DNA of 64,000 bases. Origin: RYN-230 sp963837335 (GTDB lineage Bacteria > Actinomycetota > Actinomycetes > Streptosporangiales > Streptosporangiaceae). The notes beneath the pieces were generated by a model. That model was given only the letters and a program-made list of their open reading frames with translations, searched no databases and was not told where the DNA came from. Of this stretch, positions 27,799-36,020 are shown one piece after another. The stretch lies in the NCBI GenBank assembly GCA_963837335.1, contig CAWINS010000063.1:1-64000 (forward strand), read 5' to 3'. Each line of letters begins with the position of its first letter. Within the stretch, counting starts at the first letter, position 1. Position numbers and translations under genes: made by a program.

Positions 27799-30621
27799 TC
27801 AGTGACTTTCGACTGCCGTGGCTGCCGTGGCTGGCGTGCTGGTGGGGGCGATCACGTCGCGTAGCTGGTGGCGGCTGGCTACCCCCAGCTTGGGATAGGA
27901 CCGGTACAGGTGGGAGCTGACCGTGCGCGGTGAGAGGAAGAGCCGGTCGCCGATCTCGCGGTCGGTCAGGCCGTCGCTGGCCAGGCGGACGATCTGGCGT
28001 TGCTGGGGGGTGAGCTCCCCGAGGGCATCGGGTTGGCTGGGCGCGCCGGTAATGGCCACCCCGCACGCTCTCAACTCGGCCTGCGCGCGCTGTACCCATG
28101 ACCGGGCACCTAGTCGCCGGAAGGTGCCCAGGACCTCCGTCAGCTCGGCCTTGGCGTCGTTGATCCTGCGCCGCCGCCGCAGCCATTCGGCGTGGTCGAG
28201 CCGAAGCTGGGCCCGCTCGAAGGGCCACTGCTCCCCGGCGGGGTCGGCGAGCGCTTGGTCGAAATGGGCTTCTGAGTTGGAGGGGTCGGCGAGGATGCCG
28301 CGGGCCCGGGCGATGAGCTGCCCGAGCCGGGCCGAGGCCTTTCCGTCGAGGCGGCTGAGCGCCCGCTCGATGACGTCGCGTCCTTCCATCCGCCGGTCGG
28401 CACGGACCGCGGCCTCAGCGAGATCTGCCACCCCCAGGTAGGAGGCGTAGTTGTGCAGCGGCGTGCCGTCCTCGCTGAACAGCCCGCGGAGCTGGGTGAA
28501 CGCGAGGAGGTAGCTGCCGTCGGCGAGAGCCGCGACGCCGAGGGCCCGCCGGGCCCGGGCGGCCACCAGCCCGCTGTCGGCTGGATCGACGGTGGCGAGG
28601 GCCCGGTCAGCATGCGTTCGTGCTGCGGCGGAGTCGCCGCGCAGGGCCAGAACGGTGGCGGTGATCACGTCAGCGGACGCGGCAATGATGTCCATCTGGT
28701 TCGCCTCGGCCAGGCCCGCGGCCTCGGCGGCAACTTCCAGCGCCTCGTCCCAGCGCCCCGTGTCGATGTATGCCCACCCGAGCACGGTCAGGCTCCCGCC
28801 GCTGGTACCCCGCACGCCCGGGGCCCGGAGCCGCTGCATGGCGTCTTGCAGCAAGGTGATCGCCAGGTCGGATTCGTCCAGGAGCCATGCGGTGGAAGCT
28901 ATTCGCCACAAAGAGGGCTCTTCAATGGGCGAGCCGACGATCTTGCGCAGGTACGGGAGGAGCTGGTTTCTGCTGCCGACCGGGTCGGCGCTGGCGCGCA
29001 TCCAGAGTCTCAGTGCGTTGACATCAATGCCGGGGGCGCGCCCGGGTGGCGGCGGACCCTGCCGTTCCAGCAGGCCGAGGGCGCGGCTGACGGCCTGGCG
29101 GCTGGCGGGCATTCCGGACTGGTAGGCGACCGTGGCGGCACTCCCAAGCGCCTCCCAGGCGAGGGCCGGCAGGTCACCCGATGCCTCGTCGGCGACGGAG
29201 AGCAGCGCGGACAGCGCGGCGGTGCGCCGCCCAGACCAGGCCAGCGCCCATGCGGCGTTGTGGCGGGCGGTCAGGCGGAGTTCGGGGTCTGCCGTGCTGG
29301 CCAGGGCGCGGGTGGCGAGATCCTGGACCCAGTCTCCCTGGCCGGTGGAAACGGCGGCCGACGCGGCGGCGACCAGCCTGCGGGCCCGGTCTTCTGGGTC
29401 GGGGCTGAGCTCGGCCGCGCGTTCCATCGCCATCGCGGCGGCGGCTGCCCCGCCGCGGTGCTGGGCCTGGGCCGCGGTGGCCTCGAGCAGGGATGCCACG
29501 TGTTCGTCTGGTTGCAGGGCGGCGGCGGCCAGGTGCCAGGCTCGCCGGTCAGGCTGGTCGTGCAGGGTCGCGGCGAGCTGGCGGTGCGCCGCGGCCCGCT
29601 GCGCGAACGGGGTGGCGTGGTAGATAGCGGAACGGACCAGCGGATGGGAGAACTGCAGCCCGGTCCGGTCGACCCGGACCAGGCCGAGCTGCTCGGCCGG
29701 CGCCAGGGCCCGCGCATCGGGCCCGGCGCCGCGGCTCGCGGCTGCGCGCAGGTCCGGGCCGTCGGCCACCGCGGCCAGCAGCAGCGCCGCCTGCGCCGGT
29801 CCGGGCAGGGCGGCGAACCGGGCGGTCAGCACGGCGTTCAGCCGGTCACCCAGGGGCAGCGGCTCAGCGGCCCACCGTCGGCTGGCCGCCGGGTCATCGG
29901 CGATCACCGTGGCCAGCTCGATCAGCGCCATCGGATTACCCCCGGCCTGGGCGAGGACCTGCGCCCGGGCCTGCCCGCGGGGCGGGCGGGGCTGCACGTC
30001 CAGCAGGCGGCCGGCGTCAGCGGCGGACAGCGGCCCCAGGGGCAGCTCGGGGAAGCCCCGGTCAAACCCCGGCGGCGGGGCCACGCCCCGCGCACCGACC
30101 AGCAGCACCACCCGCTCGGCGTCCAGGCGGCGGCCGGCGAACGCCAGCGCGTCCAGCGAGCTGCGGTCCAGCCAGTGCGCGTCATCAGCGACCACCAAGA
30201 CCGGCGCCCGCTCCGACAGATCCGACAGCAAGGTCAGCACGGCGACCCCGGTCAGCAACCGGTCAGGAGCACCCGGACCCGCAGAAAGGCCCAGCGCCCC
30301 CAGCAGGGCCTGGGCCTGCCGGGCGGGAAGGCCCGCCACGCTGGACAGCACCGGGCGCAGGAGCTGATGCAGCCCGGCGAACGCCAGGTTCGACTCCGAT
30401 TCCCGGCCGGTGGCAGACAGGACCCGGATACCGGCCGACCGGGCCCGATCAGCGGTGTCGGCCAGCAGTGCGGTCTTACCCATCCCGGCCTCACCGGTGA
30501 CGACCAGCACCTGGCCGGCCTGCGGGACCGGATCCACCAGCCCGCGCAACCGGGCCAGCCCCGCATCCCGGCCAATGATCTGGGCGGGCGGCTGTGACAG
30601 GAGTTCACCGGGCCCTGGCAT
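27799..30621 (-). CDS. LAL-type LuxR transcriptional regulator with AAA ATPase domain
   Basis: About 940 residues from ATG 30621. Walker A GEAGMGKTALLADTA (about residue 41), Walker B VVADDAHWLDRSSLDALAF, and a long helical TPR-like middle. The C-terminal LuxR HTH reads LTPQQRQIVRLASDGLTDRE, then SPRTVSSHLYRSYPKLGV. The frame is intact over 2.8 kb. It lies between two hydrolase transcription units that share an upstream element, so it is their likely regulator. A 42-bp palindrome sits 51 nt upstream of the start. The inducer that triggers ATP hydrolysis is unknown. Confidence 0.85.
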   Translation of the reverse strand: MPGPGELLSQPPAQIIGRDAGLARLRGLVDPVPQAGQVLVVTGEAGMGKTALLADTADRARSAGIRVLSATGRESESNLAFAGLHQLLRPVLSSVAGLPARQAQALLGALGLSAGPGAPDRLLTGVAVLTLLSDLSERAPVLVVADDAHWLDRSSLDALAFAGRRLDAERVVLLVGARGVAPPPGFDRGFPELPLGPLSAADAGRLLDVQPRPPRGQARAQVLAQAGGNPMALIELATVIADDPAASRRWAAEPLPLGDRLNAVLTARFAALPGPAQAALLLAAVADGPDLRAAASRGAGPDARALAPAEQLGLVRVDRTGLQFSHPLVRSAIYHATPFAQRAAAHRQLAATLHDQPDRRAWHLAAAALQPDEHVASLLEATAAQAQHRGGAAAAAMAMERAAELSPDPEDRARRLVAAASAAVSTGQGDWVQDLATRALASTADPELRLTARHNAAWALAWSGRRTAALSALLSVADEASGDLPALAWEALGSAATVAYQSGMPASRQAVSRALGLLERQGPPPPGRAPGIDVNALRLWMRASADPVGSRNQLLPYLRKIVGSPIEEPSLWRIASTAWLLDESDLAITLLQDAMQRLRAPGVRGTSGGSLTVLGWAYIDTGRWDEALEVAAEAAGLAEANQMDIIAASADVITATVLALRGDSAAARTHADRALATVDPADSGLVAARARRALGVAALADGSYLLAFTQLRGLFSEDGTPLHNYASYLGVADLAEAAVRADRRMEGRDVIERALSRLDGKASARLGQLIARARGILADPSNSEAHFDQALADPAGEQWPFERAQLRLDHAEWLRRRRRINDAKAELTEVLGTFRRLGARSWVQRAQAELRACGVAITGAPSQPDALGELTPQQRQIVRLASDGLTDREIGDRLFLSPRTVSSHLYRSYPKLGVASRHQLRDVIAPTSTPATAATAVESH

Positions 30622-30671
30622 AGGCCTGTCCTCTCGGCCAGTGCGTTCACTAACGCCATCCCCCAGCCTCA

Positions 30672-30713
30672 ACAGCGGCCAGGGCCCGGGCATGCCCGGG
30701 CCCTGGCCGCTGT
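30672..30713. repeat. Perfect 42-bp palindrome upstream of the LAL gene
   Basis: The arm ACAGCGGCCAGGGCCCGGGC plus A (30672-30692) is followed with no spacer by its exact reverse complement (30693-30713). It is noncoding if the LAL gene starts at 30621. It could form a strong RNA hairpin (bidirectional terminator) or DNA cruciform, or act as a dimer operator for autoregulation. Confidence 0.8.
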
Positions 30714-30750
30714 GCGCCAAGCGCAGTCGCACCACCGATTACCGACCGGT

Positions 30751-30782
30751 GATGCCTGCCGCGGATCCCCGCGGCAGGCATC
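30751..30782 (-). terminator. Hairpin terminator after the secreted hydrolase gene
   Basis: A 14-bp perfect stem (GATGCCTGCCGCGG with CCGCGGCAGGCATC) surrounds a 4-nt loop ATCC. It lies 42 nt beyond the stop of the minus-strand gene ending at 30825. There is no U-tract, as is common for actinobacterial terminators. Confidence 0.6.
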
Positions 30783-30824
30783 CTCTCGACCGTGCCAGTT
30801 GCTGCCTTAGGCGAAAGGCCTAGG

Positions 30825-31676
30825 TCAGGAGGTCGCCCGGACGGCTCGCAGGATCACGGTCGTCACCGTACCGGGATTGGAGATCATGGACAGGTGCGAC
30901 GCGTCGACCCTGGTGACCTGGGCGTGCGCCGTCTTGGCCATGGCCAGTTGCAAGGCCAGCGGGATGGCGTGGTCGGCGGTGCCCACCACGGCCCATGACG
31001 GGATGGTCTTCCATGCCGGGACACCGCTCTCCTGAGTCAGCGCGCTCGTTGCTATCGGCCGCTGGGTGACGCCGAGCACATGTGCCTCGGCGGCGGGCAG
31101 TCCGTTAGCCATGCAGCTGGGGTACACGCTCTGCTTGATGTAGGCGTCGCCCACGCCGCTCGGGGCGCCCGGGAACGGGACCACGTTCAGGTTCGCGGGC
31201 ACGGCGCACGACCCGGGATAGGCGGCGAGGAGCTGGGCGAGGGTCTGGCCCTGCGCGGGCGCGAAGGCGTCTACGAAAACGAGGGCTTTGACCTGCGAGT
31301 CGCCCGCGGCGGCGTTGGTGATAACGGCCCCGCCGTAAGAGTGCCCCACCAGCACGATGGGACCGGAGATGCTGTGCAGGAAGTCAGCCAGGAAGGCCGA
31401 GTCGTAGGGCAGGCCCTGGAGTGGGTTCGGCGGCGCGTACACGGTGTAACCGTCAGCCTGCAGGCGCTGGATGACGCCGTCCCAGCTGCCGCTGTCGGCC
31501 CACGCTCCGTGCACCAGCACGATGCTCGGCTTCGGGCCGTCACCCGCGGCGGCAGCCTCGGCGCTGCGGGCCGATGCGATCTGGCTGAGCGGGATGACCA
31601 AGCCGGCCAGGGCCACGATTACAGCCGCGACAATGAGCCGCAGCCTGCCTGGCTGCCCGATTCGGGTGATGTTCAC
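30825..31676 (-). CDS. Secreted alpha/beta hydrolase
   Basis: 283 residues with an N-terminal signal: basic start, hydrophobic RLRLIVAAVIVALAGLVIPL, then an Ala-rich stretch for signal peptidase. Catalytic parts: VLVHGAWADSGSW, elbow LVGHSYGGAVITNAA, an acid in VVGTADHAIPLA and His in VDASHLSMISNP. Paralogue of the cytoplasmic hydrolase at 26.9 kb. The shared 26-nt element ends 64 nt upstream of ATG 31676, and GAAAGGAG precedes the start. It probably acts outside the membrane on an ester or lactone. Confidence 0.85.
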   Translation of the reverse strand: MNITRIGQPGRLRLIVAAVIVALAGLVIPLSQIASARSAEAAAAGDGPKPSIVLVHGAWADSGSWDGVIQRLQADGYTVYAPPNPLQGLPYDSAFLADFLHSISGPIVLVGHSYGGAVITNAAAGDSQVKALVFVDAFAPAQGQTLAQLLAAYPGSCAVPANLNVVPFPGAPSGVGDAYIKQSVYPSCMANGLPAAEAHVLGVTQRPIATSALTQESGVPAWKTIPSWAVVGTADHAIPLALQLAMAKTAHAQVTRVDASHLSMISNPGTVTTVILRAVRATS

Positions 31677-31740
31677 TGAGGTCTCCTTTCGTCGTGGGGT
31701 AACCTCACACGGCCTGAGTCTGCTTCTGGGACGTGGTGGC

Positions 31741-31766
31741 GGGGTATCCGCAGGCTTACTGCACTT
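31741..31766 (-). promoter_or_regulatory. Shared 26-nt upstream element, copy 2
   Basis: Identical to the element at 27694-27719 except C for A at the variable base. It lies 64 nt upstream of the secreted hydrolase start (59 nt for the other copy). The second arm of the inverted repeat found in copy 1 is absent here, so the core GGGGTATCCGCAGG and TTACTGCACTT are the conserved parts. Confidence 0.55.
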
Positions 31767-31804
31767 CCTGACATGGCAACACTCCCGCCTATATCCGCTG
31801 CGGG

Positions 31805-32338
31805 CTGCTGATCAGCCAGCGGTGGACAGGGATGCCGGTGCTCGCCGGGCGGGGTAGCCGGATCACGCCGGGTGGGGGCCCGGCCGACCGCGAACTGCTG
31901 TGAGACAGCGTGCTGCGCAGCCTGGCCAGCGGGCAGCAGCAGCCATTCCCAGTCCTGCTGGCCAACGGCGAGCAGATCGCGATCCGCTGCGAGCCCGTTC
32001 TCGATGGGATTCGCCTCGTTGGCGTGCTCATCCGCCCCGGCACAGCAACCGCATGGGCGCGTGCCGCCCCGCCGCGGCGCAGCACGGCAATCACGCCAGC
32101 CTACGGATGGTCCAGCCTCACTGACACCCAAGTCGCTGTGGCGGAACAGGTCGCCCAGGGCCTGACCAACCGTGAGGCCGCAGCCCACCTGCATCTCTCG
32201 CCGCACACGATCGACTACCACCTCCGGCAAGTTTTCCAGAAGCTGGATGTCCGATCACGCGTCGAGCTGACCCAGGCCATTGTCCGGCGGCAGGCCGAAC
32301 TGCCCCGCCCGCCGACACGCCCCAGCCGGGACGGGTGA
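31805..32338 (+). pseudogene. LuxR-type HTH regulator remnant
   Basis: An open frame interrupted by TGA at 31901-31906 (ELL-stop-DSVLRSLASG). It then reads EQIAIRCEPVLDGIRLVGVL, a PAS-like end, followed by a LuxR HTH with LTDTQVAVAEQVAQGLTNRE and LSPHTIDYHLRQVFQKLDV. The N-terminal sensor is missing. The in-frame stop could be a CGA-to-TGA change. The 3' end runs into the operator-like element of the VOC gene. Confidence 0.55.
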
Positions 32339-32368
32339 CCAGACCGGTCAGGAATCGAGAAGCGCCGG
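32335..32368 (+). promoter_or_regulatory. VOC-gene upstream element A1 (AraC-tail operator)
   Basis: GTGACCAGACCGGTCAGGAA followed by TCGAGAAGCGCCGG. The element ends 28 nt before ATG 32397. A TAGCGT box lies 9-14 nt before the ATG, suggesting a leaderless transcript. The frame of the AraC C-terminal tail (VTRPVRNREAP) can be read through it, but it is broken by a TAA. Confidence 0.6.
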
Positions 32369-32396
32369 CCGCAGAGCCCTAATTAGCGTGACCGGC

Positions 32397-33011
32397 ATGA
32401 CTTCCATCGAATCCGTCACCCTCGAGGTGGCCGACCCCACGGCCGCACACCGCTTCTATAACGCCGCCTTCGGGCTGGGCACTCAGCTGCGCCTGCGGGC
32501 CTCGGAGGCCCCGGCGACCGGCTTCCGCGGGTTCACGCTGTCGCTCACGGTGTCGCAGCCAGGTACCGTCAGCGACCTCATCGGGGCCGCCCTCGACGCC
32601 GGTGCCACACCGCTCAAGCCGGCCGCGAAGTCGCTGTGGGGCTACGGCGGCGTCGTACAGGCTCCGGATGGGACGATCTGGAAGGTCGCCACCTCGGCAA
32701 AGAAGGACACCGGTCCCGCCACCCGGCGGATCGACCAGATCGTGCTCCTGCTGGGAGCCGCGGACGTGGCCGCGAGCAAGCGGTTCTACGTCGACCGCGG
32801 CCTCGCCGTCGCGAAAAGCTTTGGCCGCAAGTACGTCGAGTTCACCACGCCGTCCAGTGCCGTGAAGCTGGCGCTCTACGGGCACCGTGCCCTGGCCAAG
32901 GACGCCGGTGTCCCTCCCGGCGGCACCGGATCGCATCGGCTCGCGATTGGCAGCGATGGCGGGCCCTTCACCGACCCGGATGGGTTCGCGTGGGAGGCCG
33001 CACCCCGGTGA
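32397..33011 (+). CDS. Two-domain VOC-family protein, copy A
   Basis: 204 residues with two VOC units: residues about 1-105 (SVTLEVADPTAAHRFYNAAF ... VQAPDGTIWKVAT) and about 115-204 (IDQIVLLLGAADVAASKRFY ... FTDPDGFAWEAAP). About 90% identical to the gene at 47131-47745, so it is a recent duplicate. The family covers glyoxalases, dioxygenases and binding proteins; no substrate is evident. Probably leaderless, with TAGCGT just before the ATG. Followed at 33021 by a scar of an AraC gene. Confidence 0.85.
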   Translation: MTSIESVTLEVADPTAAHRFYNAAFGLGTQLRLRASEAPATGFRGFTLSLTVSQPGTVSDLIGAALDAGATPLKPAAKSLWGYGGVVQAPDGTIWKVATSAKKDTGPATRRIDQIVLLLGAADVAASKRFYVDRGLAVAKSFGRKYVEFTTPSSAVKLALYGHRALAKDAGVPPGGTGSHRLAIGSDGGPFTDPDGFAWEAAPR

Positions 33012-33020
33012 GCCGGCTCG

Positions 33021-33092
33021 TCCGTCGCGAAACCGGTGACCAGACCGATCAGGAATCAAGAAGCGCTGGTCACCGGGCCACGGCTAGCGTGA
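33021..33092 (+). pseudogene. Scar of an AraC-family gene (last 23 codons)
   Basis: Reads SVAKPVTRPIRNQEALVTGP, then RLA and a stop. This matches the C-terminal tail of the intact AraC protein ending at 48335 (CVAKQVTRPIRNREAP...). No other AraC coding sequence is left between the two VOC genes of this copy. The scar survives probably because it also holds the promoter of the next gene. Confidence 0.6.
33036..33069 (+). promoter_or_regulatory. VOC-gene upstream element A2 (AraC-tail operator)
   Basis: GTGACCAGACCGATCAGGAA followed by TCAAGAAGCGCTGG, ending 28 nt before ATG 33098. TAGCGT and GAC follow just before the ATG, as in the other three copies. Confidence 0.6.
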
Positions 33093-33097
33093 CGGCT

Positions 33098-33505
33098 ATG
33101 GACATCACCATTCACACCACCTCCCTGCCGCACGACGACCCGGACGCCTCCCTGGCCTTTTACCGCGACACCCTCGGTTTCGAGGTCCGTATCGACGTCG
33201 GATCCGGCAAGATGCGCTGGATCACCGTTGGCCCTCCCGGCCAGCCCGGCACGTCCATCCTCTTGGCGCCGCCGGCCGCCGACCCCGGCATCACCGACGA
33301 CGAGCGCCGCACCATCACCGAGATGATGGCCAAGGGCACCTACGGCTGGATCCTCCTGGCCACCAAGGACCTTGACGGCACCTTCGCGCGGCTGCAGGCC
33401 CGCGCCGAGGTCGTCCAGGAGCCGACCGAGCAGCCGTACGGCGTTCGCGACTGCGCCTTCCGTGATCCCGCGGGCAACCTGGTCCGCATCCAAGAGCTCC
33501 GCTGA
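33098..33505 (+). CDS. VOC-family protein, copy A
   Basis: 135 residues, a single VOC unit. DPDASLAFYRDTLGFEVRID, then MRWITVGPPGQPGTS and the C-terminal VRDCAFRDPAGNLVRIQEL are typical. About 93% identical to the gene at 48341-48748. Homologues of this type are often paired with an AraC regulator; here the regulator has been lost. Substrate unknown. Confidence 0.85.
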   Translation: MDITIHTTSLPHDDPDASLAFYRDTLGFEVRIDVGSGKMRWITVGPPGQPGTSILLAPPAADPGITDDERRTITEMMAKGTYGWILLATKDLDGTFARLQARAEVVQEPTEQPYGVRDCAFRDPAGNLVRIQELR

Positions 33506-33528
33506 AGCCGCCCGGCAATTCGCAAGCC

Positions 33529-33729
33529 ATGTGCACAGACGCGTACCGTGAGGCGCTGACCCGAGATTTCTCATCCAGGGCATCCCCGGTCCCGGTCCCG
33601 GCGTCGGCGGTGGCCTCGGCGTCGGCGTCAGGCCAGCGCCAGGGGGGCGAAGCCGGCCGCGAAGGCATTGCGGGGCGGCCGCTGCAGTGTCCCGGACAGG
33701 ACGATCTGGACAGCTGCGCCAGGTCATAG
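33529..33729 (+). other. Conserved segment/small ORF after VOC, copy A
   Basis: A short frame begins MCTDAYREALTRDFSS, 23 nt after the VOC stop. The same start, with its first 30 nt identical, recurs at 48770 after the other VOC copy. Beyond about 33600 the copies diverge. It may be a tiny gene or just a conserved 3' element; the 3' end overlaps the LysR gene on the other strand. Confidence 0.25.
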
Positions 33730-34636
33730 ACGTGGGTAGGCCTCGGAGCCCCCGACGGCCTCGTCGCGGAAGGCCAGCGATTTCGACCCACTCGCCAGCA
33801 CGGTGGAGATCAGGGCCCGGACGGCTGGCCGCTGGCTGGTTCGCGGGTTGGTCAGCAGGACCAGGTCGATACGTTCCGAGCTCGGGCAGCCGGTGTCCAG
33901 GCCCGAGCGTGGTGAGCTGGGCCGGTACCAGGCTGGCGGCCAGAGCCGAAATGCCGATGCCAGCGGCGACCGCGGCGATGAGGCCGTTTACACCGCGGCA
34001 GACGCAGGCGCTGCGGATACGGCACGCGGGCGCGGTTCAGCGCCCGGCGCATCTCGGTGCGCGAGATGCTCGGCGCCGGGTAGACGACCAGCGGCAGCGG
34101 CCTGGTCAGGTCGAGTTTCGGTCCGGGCGTGCCGACCCAGACCAGGCGGTCCCGCTTGACGAGCTGGCCGCGCTGCTCGCCGCTGGGCCGCTTGCCGATG
34201 AACACGTCGAGCTTGTCGCTCTCCAGGCGCTGGTGCAGCAGGCCGCTCTGGTCGACCGTGAGGTCGAAGTCGACGAGCGGGTTGTCCCGGCGGAAGTCGC
34301 GCAGGATCTGCGGGCAGCCGGGTAAGGGCGAGGTCGTCGGAGATGCCGATGCGGAGCCGCCCGCGCGGCCGGGATCCGCTGAAATAGGCGGCCGCCTGCT
34401 CGTGACGCGGCCAGGATGTTGCGCGCGAATCCGATCATCGCCTCGCCGTCGGCCGTCAGCGATACCGAGTGCGTGTCGCGCAGCACCAGCGTCCGGCCGA
34501 CCTGCTGCTCCAGGCGGCGGATGTGCTGGCTGACGGTCGGCTGCTGGATGCCGAGCCGGGCCGCGGCGCGGGTGAAGCTGCCGGTCTGCTCGACGGCGAG
34601 GAAAGTGGCCAGGAGCTGCGGATCATAGCCGGTCAT
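33724..34636 (-). CDS. LysR-family transcriptional regulator (frameshifted)
   Basis: About 303 residues if joined. The N-terminal winged helix reads LLATFLAVEQTGSFTRAAAR, then IQQPTVSQHIRRLEQQVGRT, from ATG 34636. The effector domain follows in several frames: RLVWVGTPGPKLD, PLPLVVYPAPSISRTEMRRA, then GVNGLIAAVAAGIGISAL and the tail SLAFRDEAVGGSEAYPRL. At least three frameshifts, near 34380, 34150 and 34020. Divergent from the MFS gene across a 64-nt AT-rich gap, the classic arrangement for a LysR regulator and its target. Confidence 0.75.
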
Positions 34637-34644
34637 AACGATAC

Positions 34645-34670
34645 ACAATAACTGTTAGACAGATAATTGT
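34645..34670. promoter_or_regulatory. Nested inverted repeat in the LysR/MFS divergent promoter
   Basis: CTGT-TAG-ACAG (34652-34662) lies inside the imperfect outer pair ACAAT (34645-34649) and ATTGT (34666-34670). This dyad fits a LysR T-N11-A type site. The segment is markedly AT-rich against its surroundings. Confidence 0.45.
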
Positions 34671-34700
34671 GGTTCATTATGAGCAGCGGTCGGTCGAAGA

Positions 34701-36020
34701 ATGGCGGGGGACATCACGCAAGCAACCGGGAAGGCCCTCCCAGTGACCACCGCCGAGGCAATTCGGCCACCGAGGAGGCGCCTTCGCCGCCCTCACCTCG
34801 CGCAGCTACCGGATCTACCTCGCCGGCCAGAGCCTGGCCAACATCGGCACGTGGATGCAGAGCATCGCCCAGGACTGGCTCGATCTTCGACCTGACGCAC
34901 AGCGCGACCGCCGTCGGCGTGACCATGGCGCTGCAGTTCCTGCCGATGCTGCTGTTCGGCCTGCACACCGGGGCGGTGGCCGACCGGTTGTCGAAGCGGC
35001 GCATCCTGCTGGCCACGCAGACGCTGAACGCCACCGCCACCAGCGCGCTGGCGGTCATCACGCTCGCTGGTGCAGTACACCCGGCCGACGTGTACGCGTT
35101 CGCGCTGCGTGAGCGGGCTGATCTTCGCGTTCGACGGGCCGGCCCGGCAGGCGTTCGTGGCCGAGGTCGTGCCGCCGAGCCGGCTCCGCGCCGCGATCGC
35201 GCTGAACGCGGCGGTGTTCCAGGCCACCCGGCTGATCGGGCCGGCCGTCGCGAGCCTGCTCATCGTGAGCGTCGGGCACCGGGTGGGTGTTCGCGGTCAA
35301 CGCCGCCTGCTACCTCGGCCCGACCATCGGCCTGCTGCGTGCTGCGGCCGTCCGATCTCACCGCCCGCTCCGGCCGCCCGCCGGGAGCCCGGCGCGTTGC
35401 GGACGGCCGTCCGGTACCTGCGCGGGCGCCCGGACGTCGTGTGGACGATCTTCCTCGTCGGGATGCTCGGCACGTTCGGCCTCAACTTCCCGATCGTGCT
35501 GACCGCGATGGCGAAGTCGACTTTCGGCGGCAACGCCAGCACGTACGGCCTGTTCAACATCGTTCTCGCGATCGGGTCGGCAGCCGGCGCGCTGCTGGCC
35601 GGGGCCAGCGCCCGCCCGAGGCGCCGTATCCTCGTGCTCTCGGCGGCCGCCTTCGGGCTTCTCCAGGCGGCCGCGGCGATCGCACCGGACCTGGCCGTCT
35701 TCCTGGCCCTGCTGGGCGCGATGGGCTTCGCCAACCTCGTGTTCCAGGCCATGGCCAACGCGTCCGTCCAGCTCGCCGTCGATCCGGAGCTGCGCGGCCG
35801 CGTCATGGGCCTGTACATGCTGGTCTTCATCGGCGGCACGCCCATCGGCGCCCCGGTCATCGGCGCGCTCACTAACCACTTCGGTGCCCGGGCGGGCATG
35901 GCCATATGCGGCGTCGTGCCGTTGCTGGCGGCTGTCGTCGTGGCCGTGGCAGGCCGCAGGCGCGCCGAGCGGGATGACCGTGCGCCGCACGCAGACCCCG
36001 CACGTGCTCAGGCGGCTTGA
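34701..36020 (+). CDS. MFS transporter, EntS-like (frameshifted)
   Basis: About 435 residues joined, 12 TM. The N-terminal part in frames reads SRSYRIYLAGQSLANIGTWM, then TALQ-type TMs (VGVTMALQFLPMLLFGLHTG), the loop AVADRLSKRRILL, LIFAFDGPARQAFVAEVV and ATRLIGPAVASLLI. The intact C-terminal half includes LRGRVMGLYMLVFIGGTPIG. Frameshifts lie near 34785, 34885, 35110, 35285 and 35340. Start ATG 34701 or GTG 34743. Similar to enterobactin-exporter-type MFS proteins. Likely controlled by the divergent LysR regulator. Confidence 0.75.

Noticed and set aside
28453..30597. Plus-strand frame of 714 codons opposite the second LAL regulator
   Set aside because: Gly/Gln/Arg-rich shadow of a gene with clear Walker and HTH motifs on the other strand; no domain or RBS.
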